Shown piece by piece: positions 48,832 to 56,608 of a DNA stretch of 64,000 nucleotides (positions within the stretch are counted from its first letter, which is position 1; each line of letters begins with the position of its first letter). The notes below the pieces were generated by a model. It saw only the letters and a list, made by a program, of their open reading frames with translations, did not search any database and had not been told where the DNA came from. Position numbers and translations under genes: made by a program. The DNA lies in assembly GCF_902809845.1 (NCBI RefSeq), contig NZ_CADDWI010000012.1, positions 64,802 to 128,801 on the forward strand, written 5' to 3'. The DNA is from Chelativorans sp. Marseille-P2723. Lineage in GTDB: Bacteria > Pseudomonadota > Alphaproteobacteria > Rhizobiales > Rhizobiaceae.

Positions 48832-51566
48832 TGCCGCCTCCCTGCCGCGTGGATTGCCTCCAGCACGCGCGCGGGCGTTGCCGGAACCCTTCGGATTTCA
48901 GCACCGGTGGCATGCCGGATCGCGTTGAGAATTGCTGGCGCTGTGGGGATCAGCACATGCTCTCCCAGCCCCTTGGCCCCGAATGGCCCTTCCGGGTCCG
49001 GCACCTCCACGAGGATGGTCTCGATCTCCGGAACGTCGCCAATGGTCGGGATAAGATAGTCGTGCAGATTCTCCGTGCGCCCTGGCACATATTCCTCCAT
49101 CAGCGCAAGCCCGATGCCCTGTGCGATACCCCCTTCGATCTGCCCCTCGGCAAGCAGAGGGTTGATCGCGCGGCCGACGTCATGTGCGGCGGTGATCCTG
49201 ATCAACCTTACGGTGCCAAGCGTAACGTCCACCTCCAGTTCCACAAGCTGTGCGCCGTATCCGTAGACAGCGTAGGGAACGCCCTGTCCGTTTTCGTCCA
49301 GAGGGCTGGTCGGCGGGTCGTAACTGGCCTCAGCAGCAAAGACATAGCCGTCCTCCTCCGAAGGCAGCTGGGAAAGCATGATCGCACGGCGCACCCCACC
49401 TTCGCTGACCACAAGACACTCCTCGTCGAGTGCAAGCTGCGCTGCGTCGGAGACATTGGCGTGACGCAAGATCTTCTCGCGCAGTTGGCTTGCTGCAAGG
49501 GCCGCCGCCTTGCCCGAAACATAGGTCTGACGCGAAGCGGACGTTTTGCCGGCGTCGGGAGTTATCGACGTGTCCGGGCTAAGCAGCGTGAAGGCGGAGA
49601 GAGGCAAACCGAGCGCATCGGCAGCGATCTGCGTAATCACCGTATTCGCACCCTGCCCGATGTCGACCGCCCCTTGGTGCAGCACCACCCGCGCGTCCCG
49701 CGTGATACCAAGCTTCATGGTGGACGGATTCGGGAGGGAAGTATTGCCGCAGCCATACCAGCAGGAAGCCACCCCCACGCCCCAACGAAGCTTCTGCGCC
49801 TGCGCGTTAAATTCGACCGCCGCCGCCAAGGCCTTATGCCAGCGGGGCCTCAGAGATTTGAGACACTGGCGAATACCGACGCCACCTGAAAGAAGCTGGC
49901 CGCAGGTCGTCCTGTCCCCATCCGCAAGTGCATTCCTTATCCGGAACTCCAGCCGGTCGATGCTAAGCTTGTCCGCCAGGCGGTCATAGAGCGTTTCCTG
50001 CATGATCGTTGCCTGCGGCACGCCGAAGCCACGGAACGCACCGGCAATCGGCCCATTCGTGTGTATCGCCCGGGCGGTCGCCCGGTAGTTTGGCGTCACG
50101 TAAGGGCCTGAAGCGTGCACCGGCACACGATTTGCCACGGTCGGCCCCCAGCTTGCATAGGCGCCGGTATTGAAATCGCCTTCAAAAATCATCCCCGTGA
50201 TGCGACCATTCCGGTCCGCTCCGATTGTGGCCTTCATGCGGGCAGGATGCCGTTTGGTGGTGGAGCGCATGGATTCGGCGCGTGAATAGACGATGGCCGC
50301 GGGTCTGCCGGTCTTCAACGCCACCAGCCCTACCAGCGGCTGCAAGGAAACGTCGAGTTTAGAGCCGAAGCCGCCGCCCGTTGCGAGCGCCACGACGCGC
50401 ACCTTCTCCGGCGGAAGGCCAAGCACAGCGGCGGTATCGTCGCGGTCCATATAGGGTGCTTGAGTGCAAGCCTTGATTACGAGCGTATCGCCTTCCATGA
50501 AGGCATAGCCTGCCTCCGGCTCAATATAGGCGTGTTCGACGAAGGAGGTTTCCACTTCGCCGCTGACGGTTGCGTGAGCGGCAGCGAGCGCAGCATCAGG
50601 TTTGCCACTGGCGACGAACCCTTGGGTCAGAAGGTTTCCGGGCCGGTCCTCATGCAGCGGGGCGGACGCTCTGGCCTCATCTATCCCCAATGCATGAGGC
50701 AGTTCGCGCCAAGTGATCGGGAAGTCGGCGGGATCCACCTGCATCATCGCCTGGCGCTCGCCGGCGATCAGCGCCACCGCCTCCCCCCGGAAGCGCGCCC
50801 GGTTCTCGGCCAGAGCAGGCTGGTCGGCAAAGGGTGCGATGACACCGAAGCGGTTGCGGCCGGGAATGTCCTTGGCGGTAAAGATCGCGATGATACCTGG
50901 ATGCGCCCGCAGGAACTCATCGGTGTCTCCTATCTCGAAGGTGGCGTGCCAGTAGGGCGAACGCACCACCAGCACCGAAAGCGCATCCGCCGGCCGCTCG
51001 TCGGCGCCGAACACCTCAGCCCCCGATACTTTGCGCTCGCCGTCAAGCCGGATGGGAGAAGCGCCGACAGCACGGCCGGGCGCGATTTCCTCCTCTTCCT
51101 GTCCTTCCGCAAAAGCGTCCATCACCGCGCGCACGATCTTCCGGTAACCCGTACAACGGCAGAGAACGCCGCCCAGCGCATCCTGGACATCCGCTTCGCT
51201 CGGCGACCGATTCCGATCCAGAAGCGTGGTCGCTGTCATAAGAAGGCCTGGCGTACAAATTCCGCACTGCGCAGCCCCATGACGCAAGAATGATCGCTGA
51301 AGCGCAGAAAGAGTACCATTCGCAAGTCCCTCGACCGTTTGCACCCGCGCACCTTGCACACTGGCTGCCGGCACGAGGCAGGCGCAAACCACCTCCCCGT
51401 CTATGATCACCGAACATGCGCCGCAATCGCCTGCGTCACAGCCCACTTTTGTGCCGGTGAGCCCCAGGCGGTCGCGCAGGAGCGTGGAAAGTCGCTCGAC
51501 CGGCGGCGCATCAATGGTGACGGGACGGCCATTGATCTCAAAGGAGAGCGGATGGAAATGGTTCAT
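48828..51566 (-). CDS. Molybdenum hydroxylase with fused 2Fe-2S and molybdopterin domains (xanthine dehydrogenase family)
   Basis: 912 residues. Residues 1-155 are a CoxS-like module: plant-type [2Fe-2S] cysteines C43, C48, C51, C63 and a second cluster (CGIC, CRC). From about 165 to the end is the molybdopterin subunit with GGGFG near 397, FRGFGVPQ, and the catalytic Glu in GAKGLGE near 869. In related enzymes these are separate proteins; the fusion removes one subunit. With the FAD protein encoded before it, it would hydroxylate a carbon next to a ring nitrogen using water. Nicotinate is the likeliest substrate given the next gene. Confidence 0.9.
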   Translation of the reverse strand: MNHFHPLSFEINGRPVTIDAPPVERLSTLLRDRLGLTGTKVGCDAGDCGACSVIIDGEVVCACLVPAASVQGARVQTVEGLANGTLSALQRSFLRHGAAQCGICTPGLLMTATTLLDRNRSPSEADVQDALGGVLCRCTGYRKIVRAVMDAFAEGQEEEEIAPGRAVGASPIRLDGERKVSGAEVFGADERPADALSVLVVRSPYWHATFEIGDTDEFLRAHPGIIAIFTAKDIPGRNRFGVIAPFADQPALAENRARFRGEAVALIAGERQAMMQVDPADFPITWRELPHALGIDEARASAPLHEDRPGNLLTQGFVASGKPDAALAAAHATVSGEVETSFVEHAYIEPEAGYAFMEGDTLVIKACTQAPYMDRDDTAAVLGLPPEKVRVVALATGGGFGSKLDVSLQPLVGLVALKTGRPAAIVYSRAESMRSTTKRHPARMKATIGADRNGRITGMIFEGDFNTGAYASWGPTVANRVPVHASGPYVTPNYRATARAIHTNGPIAGAFRGFGVPQATIMQETLYDRLADKLSIDRLEFRIRNALADGDRTTCGQLLSGGVGIRQCLKSLRPRWHKALAAAVEFNAQAQKLRWGVGVASCWYGCGNTSLPNPSTMKLGITRDARVVLHQGAVDIGQGANTVITQIAADALGLPLSAFTLLSPDTSITPDAGKTSASRQTYVSGKAAALAASQLREKILRHANVSDAAQLALDEECLVVSEGGVRRAIMLSQLPSEEDGYVFAAEASYDPPTSPLDENGQGVPYAVYGYGAQLVELEVDVTLGTVRLIRITAAHDVGRAINPLLAEGQIEGGIAQGIGLALMEEYVPGRTENLHDYLIPTIGDVPEIETILVEVPDPEGPFGAKGLGEHVLIPTAPAILNAIRHATGAEIRRVPATPARVLEAIHAAGRRQ

Positions 51567-52420
51567 GCGGCGAGGCCTCCCCTCTCCCTCTCCAGGGCTT
51601 GCAGAAAAGCGCGGATGACGATCTCGCGCGCCGCACTCCGACGATAGCCGGCGGTGCCTCGCACATCGTCGATGGGTGCAAGCTCGGGAAAGTCGTAGTC
51701 GGAGATGATGGATGCTGCCCTGTCAGCTTCCATTCCGCGAAGGCCCTCTTCGAGCTGCCGCAAGCGCTGGGCCACCGCCGAGCAAGCTCCTACGGAAAGT
51801 GCCACATCCTCAATCTTGCCATGCGCAAGCACCACGCGTGCGGCCGCCATGGCGATGGAGATAACGAGATAGCGCCGCGCGCCGAGCTTGACGAAGCCTG
51901 AGCCCCCTTGGACAGCGGCTTTGGGAATGCGGATGCCGGTGATCATCTCGCCAGGCGCCAACGCCGTCTCACGGTTGCCAAGAAGGAAGGAGGAGACCGG
52001 GAGGCGGCGCATATTTCCCAGCATTCGTAGCTCGATCTGCGCATCGAGGGTGAGCAGCGGCGGAACTCCGTCGGCTGCCGGAGAGGCGTTGCCAAGATTA
52101 CCCGCCACCGTACCGCGGTTCTGGATTTGGATAGAGCCCACCTCGCGGGCGGCAAGCTTCAGCCCGTCAAATGCGGCGGGGAGCGGATGATAAATGACAT
52201 CCGTCCATGTCGTGCGCGCACCGATAACCAGATGTGTTTGCGTCTCGGCAATCCCGCGCAATTCCGCAAGGCCGTTTATATCGAGCACATTTTCGCGCAG
52301 GGGCCAGTCTCCAAGAGACGGATAGAAGTCCGTCCCGCCAGCAAGAATTTTCCAGCGGTCCTCCTTTAGGAGCCGCAACGCTTCCTCCAGCCCGGCGGGT
52401 TTGGCGTAGCGCAAAGCCAT
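51563..52420 (-). CDS. FAD-binding subunit of the molybdenum hydroxylase (CoxM-type)
   Basis: 285 residues of the FAD_binding_5/CO-dehydrogenase-flavoprotein C family: LAGGTDFYPSLG, then QIQNRGTVAGNLGNASPAADG, the two FAD pyrophosphate-binding stretches. It passes electrons from the Fe-S clusters to an acceptor. Start at 52420 has GAGGAAA upstream; the in-frame extension to 52501 overlaps the promoter and is rejected. It is the first gene of the operon and overlaps the hydroxylase gene by four bases. Confidence 0.92.
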   Translation of the reverse strand: MALRYAKPAGLEEALRLLKEDRWKILAGGTDFYPSLGDWPLRENVLDINGLAELRGIAETQTHLVIGARTTWTDVIYHPLPAAFDGLKLAAREVGSIQIQNRGTVAGNLGNASPAADGVPPLLTLDAQIELRMLGNMRRLPVSSFLLGNRETALAPGEMITGIRIPKAAVQGGSGFVKLGARRYLVISIAMAAARVVLAHGKIEDVALSVGACSAVAQRLRQLEEGLRGMEADRAASIISDYDFPELAPIDDVRGTAGYRRSAAREIVIRAFLQALERERGGLAA

Positions 52421-52487
52421 GCCGTTTCCTCGCTCTCGATCCCCCTCGGTCCCGGCTCGTTCTTGCTTTTGGTGGCGGCCGGATAAT

Positions 52488-52529
52488 TCATTGGTGTGCA
52501 AATGATATACGCGCCATCGCGCTTGTCAA
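52488..52529 (-). promoter_or_regulatory. Promoter and MarR-type operator of the N-heterocycle operon
   Basis: Minus-strand TTGACA (52529-52524) and TATCAT (52507-52502) are 16 bases apart, a near-consensus promoter for the FAD-hydroxylase-reductase-UPF0280-MarR operon. An 18-bp imperfect palindrome at 52488-52505 (arms TCATT and AATGA, 7 of 9 pairs matching) covers the -10 box and start point. The size and position fit repression by the operon's own MarR protein. It may also affect the divergent nicotinamidase gene. Confidence 0.6.
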
Positions 52530-52629
52530 AGGAAACCATTCGCGCGAAGGTCGGGGCACAACAGCATCGCCGATGCTGCAAGCCATGAAATTAGCGTATC
52601 TTTCGGTGCGCCCGGAAATGGAGAGAAGG

Positions 52630-53229
52630 ATGGCAAAGGAAGCGCTCATCGTCATCGATATCCAGAACGATTTCTGTCCTGGCGGAGCGTTGGCTGTGGA
52701 TCGAGGCGACGAGGTGGTGCCACTGATCAACGAACTGATAAGGCGCTTCGACCACGTCATCCTTACGCAGGACTGGCACCCCGCCGGTCACTCCAGCTTT
52801 GCCTCCTCTCACCCCGGGAAGGCGGCTTTCGAGACCGTCACCATGCCCTATGGGGAACAGACGCTTTGGCCGGACCATTGCGTGCAAGGAACACCCGGTG
52901 CCGAATTTCACGCGGGATTGGAATGGACCAAGGCGGAACTGGTGTTGCGGAAGGGTTTCAGAAAGACGATTGACAGCTACTCGGCGTTTTTCGAGAACGA
53001 TCACTCAACACCAACGGGGTTATCCGGGTATCTGCGCGAAAGGGGCGTCGAGAAGGTGACGCTGGCTGGCCTCGCCACGGATTTCTGCGTCGCTTATTCC
53101 GCGCTGGATGCGAGACGTCAGGGGTTCGATGCGACGGTAATACTCGAAGCGAGCCGCGGCATCGACATCTCCGGCTCGGTAGCGGCGATGACGGAAAAGA
53201 TGCGGGCGGCCGGAGTGGAGCTCGTGTAA
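52630..53229 (+). CDS. pncA: Nicotinamidase
   Basis: Isochorismatase-fold amidase of 199 residues that turns nicotinamide into nicotinate. The triad is D10 (VIDIQNDF), K108 (LRKGFRK) and C153 (ATDFCVAY); metal ligands are in QDWHPAGHSS (D48, H50, H54 region). Start at 52630 has GGAGAGAAGG in front. It is divergent from the hydroxylase operon and convergent with the transporter operon (25 bases). It could be the housekeeping NAD-salvage enzyme, but its place suits feeding nicotinate into the neighbouring pathway. Confidence 0.95.
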   Translation: MAKEALIVIDIQNDFCPGGALAVDRGDEVVPLINELIRRFDHVILTQDWHPAGHSSFASSHPGKAAFETVTMPYGEQTLWPDHCVQGTPGAEFHAGLEWTKAELVLRKGFRKTIDSYSAFFENDHSTPTGLSGYLRERGVEKVTLAGLATDFCVAYSALDARRQGFDATVILEASRGIDISGSVAAMTEKMRAAGVELV

Positions 53230-53254
53230 TCACAGGGAGCCTTCGTAGGGAATC

Positions 53255-53962
53255 CTATCCGACCCCCACATAGCGGTGCACCATCTGGGGGTCCGAACGC
53301 AGATGTTCGACCTCTACGGTTTGACGGTTCCGGCCATTCTCAATGAAGGACACGCGGTCCGCCACGGGCAGGACCGCCTCCACCCGCTGCTCCACTAGCA
53401 GGGTCGAGACCCCGCGTTCCCGCAAAGCGGCCACCACTTCCCGAATGCGCGCGATCATGGAAGGCATCAGTCCTTCCGTCGGCTCGTCGAGAAGAAGGAC
53501 GTCCGGCTCCAGGCAGAGTGCCCGGGCCATGGCAAGCATCTGCTGCTCACCGCCTGAAAGCGTGCCTGAACGCTGCCTGAGCCTCTCGCGCAGCACCGGG
53601 AAAAGACCGAGCACCCTTTCCAGGGTATCGCGCCCCTTCCCTCTCGTCATCAGGCCGATTTCTAGATTTTCAGCCACCGTCAGATCGGTGAAGAGGCGCC
53701 GGCCCTGGGGCACGTAGCCGATTCCCGTCTTTGGCACCTCGTATGCCTCAAGCCGGGATATTCGGAGTTCCCTCTTCATGATCCTGCCGGCCCGAACCGG
53801 CACCAGCCCCATGATCGCCTTTAACGCCGTCGTCTTTCCCGCCCCGTTGCGGCCAAGCAGGCAGTGCACCTCGCCGCGCCGCAGTTCCAGCGACAGACCA
53901 TGCAGCACCTGCACTTCGCCATAGGAGCAGTCAATGCTGTCGAGTGTCAATGCGGCTTCCAT
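53255..53962 (-). CDS. ABC transporter ATPase, LivF type
   Basis: 235 residues: Walker A GRNGAGKTT, Q-loop near YVPQGRRLF, signature LSGGEQQML and Walker B VLLLDEPTEGL, with the LivF-type C-terminus. It begins directly after the LivG-type stop (TAG then ATG) and ends the transporter operon. It supplies ATP hydrolysis for a branched-chain-amino-acid-type (HAAT) importer whose substrate here is probably not an amino acid. Confidence 0.93.
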   Translation of the reverse strand: MEAALTLDSIDCSYGEVQVLHGLSLELRRGEVHCLLGRNGAGKTTALKAIMGLVPVRAGRIMKRELRISRLEAYEVPKTGIGYVPQGRRLFTDLTVAENLEIGLMTRGKGRDTLERVLGLFPVLRERLRQRSGTLSGGEQQMLAMARALCLEPDVLLLDEPTEGLMPSMIARIREVVAALRERGVSTLLVEQRVEAVLPVADRVSFIENGRNRQTVEVEHLRSDPQMVHRYVGVG

Positions 53963-54694
53963 CTACGCCCCCAGATAGGCCCGCTGAACGGCCTGATCAG
54001 CGCGGATCTCCTCGGGGTTTCCCTCGGCGAGCACGCGGCCACGCTCCATGACCGTGATGCGGTCGGAAAGCGCCATCACCACATCCATATTATGCTCGAT
54101 GAGCAGTACCGTGGCCTTCCGTCCGATTTCACGCACGAGCGCTATAAAATTCTCGATCTCTCCATCGGAAAGACCCTGCGTCGGCTCATCGAGAATGAGG
54201 AGGCGCGGCCGGAGCGCCAGACCCATCGCCACCTCCAGAAGCCGCTGGTGTCCATAGGAAAGATGGCCAGCTTGCTGATGCGCGTACTGCCCAAGCCCTA
54301 CTTCTTCAAGAGCATGAAGCGCCCGTTCGCGAGAGCTTCCGGACGCCGCTACCTGCCGTGCAGAAGGGCGCTGCGCGGCCGGCGCCACATTGTCAAGGAC
54401 AGTGAGGCCGGGAAAAATGCTGGTAATCTGAAAGGTATATGCAATGCCCGCACGCACGCGCTGATGCGCCGGCAGGCGTGAGATGTCCCGCCCTTCGAAG
54501 AAGACCTTACCCGATGATGCCGGGATTCGTCCGCAAACGAGATTTACGAAGGTGGTCTTGCCGGCGCCGTTCGGGCCGATGATCGCCCGGATCTCTCCGC
54601 AAGGAAGCGCAAAGTCCACCCCGTCGACGGCCCTGAGACCGCCAAAGGCGCAACTCAGGCCCTTCGTGGAAAGCAGCGGCATCATTGCAGCCAT
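53963..54694 (-). CDS. ABC transporter ATPase, LivG type
   Basis: 243 residues: Walker A GPNGAGKTT, an unusual signature LSYGHQRLLEV in place of LSGGQ (typical of LivG-type proteins), and Walker B LLILDEPTQGL. Start at 54694 with GAGAGGTGG upstream overlaps the LivM-type gene by 13 bases; internal ATG 54685 would give the 4-base overlap seen elsewhere in this region. Confidence 0.92.
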   Translation of the reverse strand: MAAMMPLLSTKGLSCAFGGLRAVDGVDFALPCGEIRAIIGPNGAGKTTFVNLVCGRIPASSGKVFFEGRDISRLPAHQRVRAGIAYTFQITSIFPGLTVLDNVAPAAQRPSARQVAASGSSRERALHALEEVGLGQYAHQQAGHLSYGHQRLLEVAMGLALRPRLLILDEPTQGLSDGEIENFIALVREIGRKATVLLIEHNMDVVMALSDRITVMERGRVLAEGNPEEIRADQAVQRAYLGA

Positions 54695-55641
54695 CTAAGC
54701 CACCTCTCCCGGATAGTGCCGGCAATTCCTTTCGGGAAGTAGAGAACCACCAGGATGAGGGCGATTCCTACCACCAGCAGGTGGGCGCGCGTAAGGCCGG
54801 AAGCGATGTCGATCACGTAGAACATGAAGAGTGTGCCAATCAGCGGGCCGAGCGTCGTCGCCGCCCCTCCAAGCAGCACCCACAGCAGCGGCAGTATGGA
54901 ATATTGGATTGCGGCGAAGCCGGAGCCGACATAGCCGAAAAGCACCGCATAGGCCGCTCCCGCAGCCGCGCAGATTACGCCCGACACGATCATCGCCAGA
55001 AGCTTGTTGGCGAACACGTCATAGCCCAGCATGCGCATCCGTTCCTCGTTCTCCCGGATGGCTACAAGCGCCCGCCCGAAGGAAGAGCGGACAAGCAGGA
55101 AGATGCCGACCAGTACCGCCGCGAACAAGGTAAGCGCCGTCATGTAGCGCACGGCAGGATCGGTCAGGATCAGCTCCGCGCCGGGCAGCTCCAGCTTTCG
55201 GCTTGCCTGCGGGAGAATGAGTCCCTCCTCCCCACGCGTGTAGGTCGTGAAGTAAAGCGTCCCGAGATAAAATACCTGGGCAAACATCAGCGTGACAATC
55301 ATGAAGGCCACGCCTGTGGTCCTCAGTGCCAGAAACCCGATCGCCGCAGCGACGACACCTCCCGCCAGAAGTCCCGCGCCAAATGCCGGCCAGACGCTCC
55401 AGCCCAGGTGGTAGATCGTAAGCCCCGCCCCATAGAGCCCGGCGGCGAAGAACATCGCGTGGCCGAGGCTGAGCAGGCCCGTATAGCCGAAGGCAAGATT
55501 GTAGCCCATGGCGAAGACAGCCAGAACCATGACGCGTGAAAGGATGCCGCGGTGATATTCGGGCAGAACGAAATTCAGGGCAAAAAGGAGGACCAGCACG
55601 GCCCCGTGCAACAGGAGGTTCCTCGCACCCGCACGTGTCAT
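54682..55641 (-). CDS. Branched-chain-type ABC permease, LivM type
   Basis: 319 residues with about nine or ten membrane segments and the LivM signature GYTGLLSLGHAMFFAAGLYG. The permease loop (RMLGYDVFANKLLAM) that contacts the ATPases is present. Its ATG at 55641 overlaps the LivH-type stop (ATGA); a much longer upstream frame is antisense or out-of-frame shadow of that gene and is dropped. Confidence 0.92.
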   Translation of the reverse strand: MTRAGARNLLLHGAVLVLLFALNFVLPEYHRGILSRVMVLAVFAMGYNLAFGYTGLLSLGHAMFFAAGLYGAGLTIYHLGWSVWPAFGAGLLAGGVVAAAIGFLALRTTGVAFMIVTLMFAQVFYLGTLYFTTYTRGEEGLILPQASRKLELPGAELILTDPAVRYMTALTLFAAVLVGIFLLVRSSFGRALVAIRENEERMRMLGYDVFANKLLAMIVSGVICAAAGAAYAVLFGYVGSGFAAIQYSILPLLWVLLGGAATTLGPLIGTLFMFYVIDIASGLTRAHLLVVGIALILVVLYFPKGIAGTIRERWLRWLQ

Positions 55642-56519
55642 CGCATCGCCGTCCCGAAAAGGCCTTGCGGACGGAACACAAGGACGAGCGCAACGAGGAG
55701 GGTCGCAAGCATCTTTGCAAGGGTGGGCGAGAAGAACATCGAGATGATGCCGTCCGAAAGGCCGATCAGCAAGGCAGCCACTAAAGTGCCGCGCAACGAG
55801 CCCAACCCGCCAATGATGACGACGATGAAGGACAGCAGCAGCGGATCGAGGCCCATCAGATAATGCGCCTGCTGGGTTGGAACGATCAGCACAGCCGCCA
55901 CGGCAGCCAGGCCTGCGCCCAGTGCGAAAACGCCTGCATAGACGCGGCCTACGGGAATGCCGAAGGCCAGGGCCGTCTCGCGGTCGGACTGGGTGGCCCG
56001 CATGAGCAGCCCGATCTTTGTGCGCGTCAAAAGGATCCATGTCGCAAGCATCAGGAGAACGGCCATGCCAATGACGGAGAGCTTGTAAGCCGAATATCCG
56101 AACCACGGCAGCGCGATGCGCATGTCGAAAGGCGCTCGTACCGGCCGCGCCTCCGGGCCGTAGAAGGTAAGGGCCAGTTGCTGGATGATGTAGAGCAGCC
56201 CGATAGTGGCCACGATGGTGGCTTCGGGTTCGTATTTCAGCCTGCTGAGCACGAGACGCTCGGCAAGAAAGGCAACCGCCGCCACCAGCAGCGGGCTGAC
56301 GATCAACGCAAGCAGGAATCCAATTGCAGGGTGGCCGGAAACGAGGCTTGCCAGCCACCAGGCAAGCACCGCGCCAAGCATGTAGAATTCGCCATGCGCA
56401 ACATTCACCACACGCATGACGCCGAAGACAAGCGAAAGCCCTAGTGCCGTCAGCGCCAGCACCGCTGCCGTCACAAGTCCTTCAAGGGTCGCGAGCAGGA
56501 AATAGGGACCGAACGCCAT
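55638..56519 (-). CDS. Branched-chain-type ABC permease, LivH type
   Basis: 293 residues, about eight membrane segments, with the LivH signature GVMRVVNVAHGEFYMLGAV. Start at ATG 56519 is preferred; a TTG at 56558 would start inside the inverted repeat before the gene. The ribosome site is weak, which fits lower expression than the binding-protein gene just before it. Confidence 0.92.
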   Translation of the reverse strand: MAFGPYFLLATLEGLVTAAVLALTALGLSLVFGVMRVVNVAHGEFYMLGAVLAWWLASLVSGHPAIGFLLALIVSPLLVAAVAFLAERLVLSRLKYEPEATIVATIGLLYIIQQLALTFYGPEARPVRAPFDMRIALPWFGYSAYKLSVIGMAVLLMLATWILLTRTKIGLLMRATQSDRETALAFGIPVGRVYAGVFALGAGLAAVAAVLIVPTQQAHYLMGLDPLLLSFIVVIIGGLGSLRGTLVAALLIGLSDGIISMFFSPTLAKMLATLLVALVLVFRPQGLFGTAMR

Positions 56520-56556
56520 AGAATTTGCTCTGAAGGGCTGCGGGCGGACGAGATTC

Positions 56557-56584
56557 AACCTTCTCCCGGAATTAGGAGAAGGTT
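56557..56584. repeat. Perfect inverted repeat between the binding-protein and permease genes
   Basis: AACCTTCTCC (56557-56566) and GGAGAAGGTT (56575-56584) are exact inverted copies with an 8-base spacer. A hairpin here, between the substrate-binding-protein gene and livH, would protect the upstream mRNA or reduce read-through, giving more binding protein than permease. It resembles CTTCTCC-type short palindromes common in rhizobia. Confidence 0.6.
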
Positions 56585-56608
56585 GGTGAGCCGAAGAGAC
56601 TGTTACGA

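Noticed and set aside
48831-49889. 352-codon plus-strand frame opposite the Mo-hydroxylase
   Set aside because: Antisense shadow of a conserved coding region; His/Arg/Gln-rich and without a ribosome site.
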